Shown here piece after piece: positions 7,401 to 11,479 of a stretch of 11,479 nucleotides of DNA. The translations under genes were made by a program, and so were the position numbers. The stretch's first letter is position 1, and each line of letters opens with the position of its first letter. This stretch comes from CBFGWV01 sp965652545 (GTDB taxonomy: Bacteria > Pseudomonadota > Gammaproteobacteria > Competibacterales > Competibacteraceae), in NCBI GenBank assembly GCA_965652545.1, contig CBFGWV010000155.1, positions 1-11,479 of the forward strand, given 5' to 3'. The notes under the pieces were generated by a model. It was not told the origin of the DNA. It made no database searches and worked only from the letters and a program-made list of their open reading frames with translations.

Positions 7401-9691
7401 CCGCCCTGGCAGGTACCCGACCGGTGATTCCAGGCCAGGTCACCCTGCTCAGCGGTGCCAACCATCACGTGCGCGGCTTGAACATCGTGACCTCCGGTGC
7501 CAACGCACTCACCGGCAGCAACGTCACCGGTATCGTCGTCGATCAGTTCCTGGCGAATGCCAATGGCGGCGCGGCCATTGCTCTGACCGGTGCGAGCAAC
7601 GGTACCGTCACCGCCGACAGCCTCACCAGCAATGGCTCCGGCCAGGCGTTCGGCGTCAATCTCGACGGCTACACCGGCACGCTGACCGTCACCGGCAACA
7701 CTGTGCTCAGCGGGGCCTCCAACGCGCAGCTGCGAATCAACAACTCCAGTACCGGTGGAAACGCCATCGCATTCAACGGTGGCGCAAACAATTTCCAGGC
7801 GACCACACAAGCCCCCGATGCCATCGTGATCGCCAACAGCCCCAACGTCACGATTGCCAGCGGCAGCGCCTATGCGAACAACGGGCGGATTCTCCAGGTC
7901 AGCGGCAGTGGGGTGGACATTACGCTGTCCAGCGTCGCCAAGACCGGCTCCGGCGACGGTGTGATCCTGACCAACAACACCGGCACGTTCACCTTGAGCG
8001 GCGTCAACGTCAACATGAACCTGGCCACCGGCAACCCCTTCGTCGCCAACAACTCCGGCACCCTCACGATCACCGGCAGCACCAACATCCTCAACACCAT
8101 TTCGGGTGTGGGCATCAACCTGACCGACACCACCATCGGCGCCGCCGGCGTGCAGTTCCAGCGCATCAGTGCGGCCAATGGCACCAACGGCATCATTCTG
8201 GATGGCATCGGCAACGGCGGCGCGTTCCTCGTCTCCGGCGACGGCACCAATGCCCGCAACGCCTCTGGTGGCACACTCCAGAACACCACCGACGACGGCG
8301 TTTTCCTCAACGACGCGTTCAATGTGACCTTGCGCCAAATGGACGTGCTCAACGTTGGCGACACGGCCAACCCAGGCGACATCGCCAACACGACCAACGA
8401 TCACGCCGTAGAGAGCCGTGGCGGCGGCAACATCGTGCTCTCGGCGGTGTTCATCCAGAACCCGTTGGGCTCTGGATGGGAGGCGTTCGATATCACCGGC
8501 ACCAACCGCATCGACACCAACAGCCGGGTAGAGGGGCTGGATGCGGTCAGCAACTTTGCCGGTTTGCGCCTCACCAACACGAACACCAACTTTGCACTGT
8601 TCGCCATCGAGAATTCGACGTTCGATCACGCCGACCCCACGCCCGGGGATGCGGCGAACAACGGCAACTCGATGGTCGTGTTCTCAGCGCGCGGAACCAC
8701 GACCGGTGCCGTCACGGTCGACGGCAGCACGTTCGTGGGCGCCCGCGGAACGGCCATGGTCGTCAACGCCGGCGATACGGCCGGCTCCAACGGTACGATC
8801 ACCTCGAGCATCACCAACTCGCAGTTCCATACCGCCCATCCCATCAACGGACAGACCAACTTCGCCGTGCGGTCGCTGCAAGGGACGACACACAACGCGA
8901 CGATCAGCAGCAACACGCTCCGCGATATCGGTCGCGGCGGCAGTCTTTCGGGGCAGATCATCGCCGACAAGAGCGGCACCGGCGTCCTCGATGCCCTGGT
9001 GAATCTGAACACCGTGTTCGACATCGACGACCAGCATGGTATCGATGCCTTGTCGCTGAGCACCTCGACCGCGGGGCGCGTGGATTGGGAGGCGGTGAGC
9101 AACCGCATCTACGACGTCGGCCGGCGAGGGATCTTCAATTCCGCCCGCGGTAGCGAGCCGGACATGGACGTGGCCTGGCGCAACAATATCCTGGGTATCG
9201 ACGCCGGCAGCACCGAACAGCCGGTAGGGGACGGCACGGTCGCCCGCCGCGGCGGTGAGATCGACGTCCAGACGGCCGCGAACCTCCAAGGCGAGTTGAC
9301 CGGTAACACCATCGTCGCCGTGCCGACAAACGCCGGCAGTGCGACATCGGGCCTGGCGGAGTCGGTGATGTTCATCAACGTCGAAGAGTTCCCCTCGGGA
9401 ACGGCGCTCGCGCAGATCACGATGACGAACAACACCTGGACCAACCGCGGTACGGCTACGCACAACTTTATCTCCCGCACCCGCGACACCGGACTGACCG
9501 AGGCGGTGGACCTCAGCGGCAACACCGCCGACGGCAACACCAGCCTGGCAGAGATCGTCGAATTCGCCGGCAGCACCGTCACCGTGGAGGATTTAGCCAC
9601 GGTCGCCGCCGACAACCCCGGCATCACCACGCTGACGGTCGGTGCCGGTGTGACCGACAACGGCGGGAACGTCCCCCTGCCGGACTTCTGA
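4373..9691 (+). CDS. Giant exported protein: internal sorting signal, cadherin/Ig-like repeats, beta-helix
   Basis: This is 1772 residues from the ATG at 4373. That start is preferred over the ATG at 4328 because it has an AAGGGAG ribosome-binding site and begins directly with a signal peptide (residues 1-21, cleavage after ASA). Domains in order: N-terminal domain 22-152 with two cysteines; IPLLGGGG motif and membrane segment 153-174; CRRRR 175-179; second hydrophobic segment 182-198; DGxxxDW-type domain about 203-255; six tandem cadherin/Ig-like (tandem-95-like) repeats starting near 258, 375, 492, 604, 702 and 817, with VNDxPT-type linkers; then from about 925 a right-handed beta-helix region rich in Asn, Thr, Gly and Ser, opening with VWFVDNSAAAGGGGTQNAPF. 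C796/C802 and C906/C912 suggest small disulfide loops. There is no C-terminal membrane anchor or autotransporter barrel. It is probably a secreted or surface adhesin or fibre protein; its exact function is unknown. Confidence 0.85.
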   Translation: MRQSICAAAFAAACFAGTASADTYSVLVDNDLNTATGCSITLPESASIIEGIEARITGTISAGAPPTVSAVVLETCQGGVFVGTGSLPAGHPVGLNNGIGGADVIELQAPESSLIPADSDGPVSVRLYGVAQQGSNDDVIAATDPLIIDVIAIPLLGGGGLLILAALVFGAVGLCRRRRPGLLAVSLMLAGTGLVMAANFATDGQVDDWAGEPQAGSDGTGDSALPSTDLVAFFAAEDASSVFFRLDAVDVEVRAPSANDDDYDALNNDLLVVASADGVIDNPDAGEGDDAGQPAAVVDAYGPVGGPLATAPGAAFALPSGNTVTFDADGLGGFSYDATVNPTFTGSESFDYQITNSVGSDTATVTITVNQLPVANDDTYDVDPDAVTTVLTAEGVIQNPNAGETDEPGAPPAVVDAYGPVGGPLATVPGAAFALPSGNTVTFNADGAGGFAYDATVNSGFTGDESFEYQISNAAGSDTAVVTLTVGAEPDAVDDDPGAAYTVDPGSILTIAAGPSDLLANDDLGAPEAAIVTFGATGTESAANNTGTSAQGAVLTVNDDGSFSYEAPDGGVSGGVDQFVYTLENSLGSDTATVTINVNEPPTAVSDSAAVSEDAPATAIDVLANDTNPDSVTTTIVSSTDPANGTVVITGGGTGVTYQPDANYCNNPPGTTPDTFDYTLSPGGSSATVSVTVNCVNDPPTAEDDSFSTDEDTVLNEDVTADNGNGVDTDTEGALLTVSQVNGSGFTAGTPFALPSGATLTMNANGTFAYDPTTSTTFNALDTGEQDSDSFTYTICDPGPLCDSATVSVIIDGVNDAPTVTGAPADYAVHAHLSIAQADGAGDLLATGGGFTITDPEGDPIDIDGTVPTATVQGGTVSINTTTGAFTYHPPSGFTDADDTFQYTVCDDENLCSSPITATLEVSGPRVWFVDNSAAAGGGGTQNAPFDTLSEADTAADDNSDLIYVEHTGTAYSGGISLQPGQRLIGEGLTGSNFDDAFGITPPAGTLTRPALAGTRPVIPGQVTLLSGANHHVRGLNIVTSGANALTGSNVTGIVVDQFLANANGGAAIALTGASNGTVTADSLTSNGSGQAFGVNLDGYTGTLTVTGNTVLSGASNAQLRINNSSTGGNAIAFNGGANNFQATTQAPDAIVIANSPNVTIASGSAYANNGRILQVSGSGVDITLSSVAKTGSGDGVILTNNTGTFTLSGVNVNMNLATGNPFVANNSGTLTITGSTNILNTISGVGINLTDTTIGAAGVQFQRISAANGTNGIILDGIGNGGAFLVSGDGTNARNASGGTLQNTTDDGVFLNDAFNVTLRQMDVLNVGDTANPGDIANTTNDHAVESRGGGNIVLSAVFIQNPLGSGWEAFDITGTNRIDTNSRVEGLDAVSNFAGLRLTNTNTNFALFAIENSTFDHADPTPGDAANNGNSMVVFSARGTTTGAVTVDGSTFVGARGTAMVVNAGDTAGSNGTITSSITNSQFHTAHPINGQTNFAVRSLQGTTHNATISSNTLRDIGRGGSLSGQIIADKSGTGVLDALVNLNTVFDIDDQHGIDALSLSTSTAGRVDWEAVSNRIYDVGRRGIFNSARGSEPDMDVAWRNNILGIDAGSTEQPVGDGTVARRGGEIDVQTAANLQGELTGNTIVAVPTNAGSATSGLAESVMFINVEEFPSGTALAQITMTNNTWTNRGTATHNFISRTRDTGLTEAVDLSGNTADGNTSLAEIVEFAGSTVTVEDLATVAADNPGITTLTVGAGVTDNGGNVPLPDF
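4829..4966 (+). other. Internal IPxL-type sorting-signal-like module with twin hydrophobic segments
   Basis: Residues 153-198 read as motif IPLLGGGG, a hydrophobic stretch (LLILAALVFGAVGL), the cluster CRRRR, then a second hydrophobic stretch (LLAVSLMLAGTGLVMAA) ending at a plausible signal-peptidase site. Motif, membrane helix and Arg cluster are the tripartite layout of exosortase/IPTL-CTERM-type C-terminal sorting signals, but here about 1570 residues follow. From memory, a family named midcut-by-XrtH describes such mid-protein signals; I could not verify membership. The second segment could act as an internal signal sequence for the remaining C-terminal chain. Confidence 0.6.
5144..5845 (+). 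repeat. Two 351-bp tandem repeats encoding paired Ig-like domains
   Basis: Units at 5144-5494 and 5495-5845 are offset by exactly 351 bases (117 codons), both beginning at an ANDD codon block. From VVDAYGP to the end of the strand TVT(I/L)TV, 60 of 73 residues are identical by direct alignment. They share the blocks VVDAYGPVGGPLAT and FALPSGNTVTF and the pattern GVIxNPxAGExD. The following repeats (from 5846, 6182, 6476 and 6821) keep the general fold but are much more diverged, so this pair is the youngest duplication in the array. Confidence 0.9.
5846..7141 (+). repeat. Four further diverged cadherin/Ig-like repeats
   Basis: Units begin near 5846 (AVDDDPG), 6182 (AVSDSAAVSEDAP), 6476 (AEDDSFSTDEDT) and 6821 (NDAPTVTGAP). 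Each ends in a D-x-F-x-Y strand, a short loop and an ATVTINV-like closing strand. The third contains FALPSG and FAYDP blocks echoing the 351-bp pair. The third and fourth have a Cys-x5-Cys loop (ICDPGPLC, VCDDENLC) after the Y-T strand. The acidic N/D-rich linkers suggest calcium binding, as in cadherin-like domains; that is inferred. Confidence 0.75.
7142..9691 (+). other. Right-handed parallel beta-helix region of the giant protein
   Basis: Residues 924-1772 open with a conserved-looking entry motif (VWFVDNSAAAGGGGTQNAPFDTL, then DLIYVEHTGTAYSGGISL and PGQRLIGEG), which in pectate-lyase-like folds forms the cap and first coils. The rest is a long series of short strand periods (ITGSTNILNT, VNVNMNL, VTLRQMDVLNV, FAIENSTFDHA, ITNSQFHTA and NTIVAVPTN types) rich in Asn, Thr, Gly and Ser and with almost no Cys or Lys. 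No catalytic residue set could be identified from sequence alone. The chain ends NVPLPDF without an anchor. Confidence 0.7.
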
Positions 9692-9724
9692 TCGGGACAA
9701 GAGCAAATAACCAGTCATTGCCTC

Positions 9725-9730
9725 AGGAGG
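9725..9730 (+). promoter_or_regulatory. Strong ribosome-binding site deciding the first collar-gene start
   Basis: AGGAGG followed by GGGGAAACGTCC leads into the ATG at 9742. This supports that ATG over the in-frame TTG at 9718, which lies upstream of the site. It also makes all three collar proteins begin with the same MSEPF sequence. Confidence 0.85.
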
Positions 9731-9741
9731 GGGAAACGTCC

Positions 9742-10257
9742 ATGTCCGAACCATTCCTGGCCGAAGTGCGGATTGTCGGCTTCAACTTCGCCCCGAGGGG
9801 GTGGGCGTTCTGCGATGGGCAGATCCTCCCCATCAATCAGAACCAGTCGCTGTACTCGATATTGGGGACGACGTACGGCGGCGACGGGCGAACCACCTTC
9901 GCCCTACCCGACCTGCGAGGGCGAACTCCGATACACACCGGCCGCTCCGACGGCGGCACCGAACATCGCCTTGGGTCCAAGTCGGGCGAGGAGACGCACA
10001 CGCTCAGTGCGGCGGAAATGCCACGACACACGCACATCGTTCAAGGACGCAACCAAGAGCCGAATCAGAACAATCCTCAAAACCACGTGTTCGCACGCTC
10101 GGTGCAGCAGGTCTACGCCCCGTTCTCCGCACCGGCCACCTTCGGCAGCGGTTCGGTCGCCAATGTCGGCGGCAGTCAGGCGCATGACAACATGCAACCG
10201 TATCTGGCAGTGAATTTCTGCATCGCATTGCAGGGTCTGTTTCCGTCGCGGAACTGA
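9742..10257 (+). CDS. Phage tail collar (MdpB-type) domain protein, copy 1
   Basis: This 171-residue protein starts MSEPFLAEVRIVGFNFAPRGWAFCDG, the typical entry of the tail-collar/microcystin-dependent-protein family. It continues with TTYGGDGRTTFALPDLRGR, the SGEE-H-TL strand, the M-P-R-H-T-H motif (His96, His98), a variable middle, and the closing block VGGSQAHDNMQPYLAVNFCIALQGLFPSR. Collar domains sit in tips or shafts of phage short tail fibres, where HxH motifs can bind metal; free-standing bacterial paralogues are of uncertain function. There is no signal peptide or membrane segment. It begins 50 bases after the giant gene with no terminator between, so cotranscription is likely. It is the most diverged of the three copies, with a Gln/Asn-rich insert after the HxH. 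Confidence 0.9.
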   Translation: MSEPFLAEVRIVGFNFAPRGWAFCDGQILPINQNQSLYSILGTTYGGDGRTTFALPDLRGRTPIHTGRSDGGTEHRLGSKSGEETHTLSAAEMPRHTHIVQGRNQEPNQNNPQNHVFARSVQQVYAPFSAPATFGSGSVANVGGSQAHDNMQPYLAVNFCIALQGLFPSRN

Positions 10258-10272
10258 TAAAGGGGGCCACCA

Positions 10273-10791
10273 ATGTCTGAACCGTTCGTCGGTGAGATTC
10301 GCATGTTCGCGGGCAACTTTGCGCCACGCGGCTGGGCCTTCTGTGACGGCCAACTCCTCGCGGTATCGCAGAACGACGCCCTGTTTTCACTCTTCGGCAC
10401 CATTTACGGCGGCGATGGGCGCACAACGTTCGGCCTGCCCGACCTGCGCGGGCGCATCCCCATCCATGCCGGTTCGGGACCTGGGCTTTCCCCGCGTCGC
10501 TTAGGTGCCAAAGGCGGCGAGGAAAAGGTGACGCTGACCGTCAATCAACTTCCATCGCATACACACCCGCTGACCGGCACCACCAGTGGCGCAACGACCA
10601 TCGACCCGGTCGGCAACGCCCCGGCCCAGGGCTTGGCTGACTACCTCAACCCCAGGGGGCCGGCGGTCGGCCAGATGAGCGGGCTGTCGATCACCAACAC
10701 CGGCGGCAGCCGATCCCATACCAATCTGATGCCCTTCCTGTGCGTGCACTTCATCGTCGCACTGTTCGGCATCTACCCGTCGCGGCACTAG
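10273..10791 (+). CDS. Phage tail collar (MdpB-type) domain protein, copy 2
   Basis: This 172-residue paralogue opens MSEPFVGEIRMFAGNFAPRG, has IYGGDGRTTFGLPDLRGRIPIH, then GGEEKVTLTVNQLPSHTH with His96 and His98 exactly as in copy 1. A variable Gly/Thr/Pro-rich insert follows, and it closes with the family block TGGSRSHTNLMPFLCVHFIVALFGIYPSRH. It starts 15 bases after copy 1 with an AGGGGG ribosome-binding site (10261-10266). It is closer to copy 3 than to copy 1; both have the GPGL-x2-RRLG segment that copy 1 lacks. There is no export signal. It is probably a subunit of the same fibre or complex as its neighbours, by operon context only. Confidence 0.9.
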   Translation: MSEPFVGEIRMFAGNFAPRGWAFCDGQLLAVSQNDALFSLFGTIYGGDGRTTFGLPDLRGRIPIHAGSGPGLSPRRLGAKGGEEKVTLTVNQLPSHTHPLTGTTSGATTIDPVGNAPAQGLADYLNPRGPAVGQMSGLSITNTGGSRSHTNLMPFLCVHFIVALFGIYPSRH

Positions 10792-10800
10792 GAGCGTCTC

Positions 10801-11313
10801 ATGTCCGAACCTTTCGTCGCCGAGATCCGAATCTTCGCCGGCAACTTCGCCCCCCGCGGGTGGGCGTTCTGCAACGGGCAACTGCTGCCGGTTTCCCAGA
10901 ACACCGCCCTGTTTTCGCTCATCGGAACCACCTACGGGGGGGACGGCCGCAGCACGATGGCCCTGCCCAATCTAGAGGGCCGGGCGCCGATGCATCCGGG
11001 CCGCGGCCCGGGGCTCACCGCCCGCCGGCTCGGTGAGCGTGGTGGTGTCGAAGCGGTCACCCTGACCGAGGCCCAGATGCCCTCGCACAACCATTCGCTG
11101 CATTTCACCGAGGAGTTGGCCAACCAGCGCGCGATCAACGACAACTTTGTCGCCGTCGGCAATCAGATGTTCGACACGGCCGCCTCGCTCGGCCCGATGG
11201 CGGAACAGATGCTCCCCAATACCGGTGGCAGTCAGGCGCACAACAACATGCAGCCATTCCTGACGATGAATTACATCATCGCCCTGGTCGGTCTATACCC
11301 CTCGCGCAGTTGA
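10801..11313 (+). CDS. Phage tail collar (MdpB-type) domain protein, copy 3
   Basis: This 170-residue paralogue opens MSEPFVAEIRIFAGNFAPRG, with TTYGGDGRSTMALPNLEGRAPMH, PGLTARRLGERGG, MPSHNH (His96, His98), a distinct insert containing HFTEELANQRAINDNF, and the ending TGGSQAHNNMQPFLTMNYIIALVGLYPSRS. The start lies 9 bases after the stop of copy 2, and its GGAG ribosome-binding site (10791-10794) overlaps that stop, so translation is probably coupled. The N-terminal ~98 residues align with both other copies without gaps, while the middle differs in each. That pattern suggests a conserved scaffold carrying specialised variable faces. No further collar gene follows in the window. Confidence 0.9.
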   Translation: MSEPFVAEIRIFAGNFAPRGWAFCNGQLLPVSQNTALFSLIGTTYGGDGRSTMALPNLEGRAPMHPGRGPGLTARRLGERGGVEAVTLTEAQMPSHNHSLHFTEELANQRAINDNFVAVGNQMFDTAASLGPMAEQMLPNTGGSQAHNNMQPFLTMNYIIALVGLYPSRS

Positions 11314-11386
11314 CGTTTAGCCCATATCCGCAAGGTTTCTGGCGCTGCCGTTTCGTCGAGGACGGGTGTGCCCCGCACTCCTGGCC

Positions 11387-11479
11387 TTAGACAGCCACCG
11401 CTGTGAGCCTGCGGCCAAGCCGGTAGGTCGTGGACCGACCGTCGGCAGCATGGATGCTGCCGTCGAGCGTACACGGACG
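11387..11479 (-). CDS. Possible 3' end of a minus-strand gene entering from the right edge
   Basis: On the minus strand, 30 codons are open from the window edge to a TAA at 11387-11389, ending in DGRSTTYRLGRRLTAVAV. The composition resembles a protein C-terminus, with mixed polar residues and a Tyr-Arg-Leu-Gly strand-like segment, but the piece is too short for a family call. If real, it is convergent with the collar operon. In high-GC DNA 30 open codons are weak evidence, and the palindrome at 11443-11462 falls inside it. Confidence 0.25.
   Translation of the reverse strand, partial: RPCTLDGSIHAADGRSTTYRLGRRLTAVAV
11426..11462. repeat. Two adjacent inverted repeats downstream of the collar genes
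   Basis: GGTCG (11426-11430) and CGACC (11436-11440) enclose 5 bases. Two bases later CGGCAGCAT (11443-11451) and ATGCTGCCG (11454-11462) form a perfect 9-base inverted repeat around a 2-base centre. No T-run follows on either strand, so intrinsic termination is not supported. A protein-binding palindrome, a structured RNA or coincidence within a coding end are all possible. Confidence 0.45.

Noticed and set aside
5324..8629. Very long open frame (about 1100 codons) antisense to the giant surface gene
   Set aside because: It is in the mirror frame of a high-GC gene with strong third-position bias. Its Val/Gly/Arg/Asp-rich translation shows no recognisable domain, whereas the sense frame has a signal peptide and ordered repeats.
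9718..9741. TTG at 9718 as start of the first collar gene
   Set aside because: The AGGAGG site lies downstream of it, and the other two copies start at the MSEPF equivalent of 9742.
9742..11313. Prophage or phage tail module
   Set aside because: Only collar-domain genes are present. There is no baseplate, tape-measure, sheath, tube, terminase, lysis or integrase gene in the window.
11271..11474. Short minus-strand open frame overlapping the end of collar copy 3
   Set aside because: It overlaps a well-supported gene, has no family features and no clear ribosome-binding site.

Overview
The window is high-GC bacterial DNA with dense genes on the + strand. It looks like a gammaproteobacterium: a 607-residue BipA of the usual proteobacterial length, a PdxH close to the enterobacterial enzyme, a DciA-type helicase loader (used where DnaC is absent) and an OpgC-family membrane acyltransferase. 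I cannot name the genus.

Positions 1-3006 hold a compact housekeeping block. A perfect TATAAT box lies just upstream of typA/bipA (translational GTPase), followed after 26 bases by pdxH (vitamin B6 salvage oxidase). A TGATG stop/start overlap then leads into a DUF721/DciA-like gene. Positions 3114-4223 encode a polytopic OpgC-family protein, with no opgG or opgH beside it.

Positions 4224-11313 are the accessory part. A leader of about 150 bases, containing a small hairpin, precedes a giant exported protein (1772 residues from the preferred start at 4373). It has a Sec signal peptide and a short N-terminal domain, then an internal IPxL-type sorting-signal look-alike: membrane segment, CRRRR, second membrane segment. 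After that come a DGxxxDW-type domain, six tandem cadherin/Ig-like repeats (two of them a recent 351-bp duplication) and a large Asn/Thr/Gly-rich right-handed beta-helix region. Fifty bases downstream lie three tandem paralogous phage-tail-collar (MdpB-type) proteins of 170-172 residues, each with a conserved HxH pair at residues 96/98.

The four genes are probably one operon and make a coherent candidate for a surface or extracellular fibre/adhesin system. Two points make it unusual. The sorting-type signal is in the middle of the big protein, which suggests one ORF may yield two exported products. The three collar proteins have no Sec signal, although their putative partner does. No phage structural, replication or integration genes are visible, so this is not a prophage fragment on present evidence.

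The last 166 bases have no convincing complete gene. They hold two adjacent inverted repeats and possibly the 3' end of a minus-strand gene entering from beyond the right edge.
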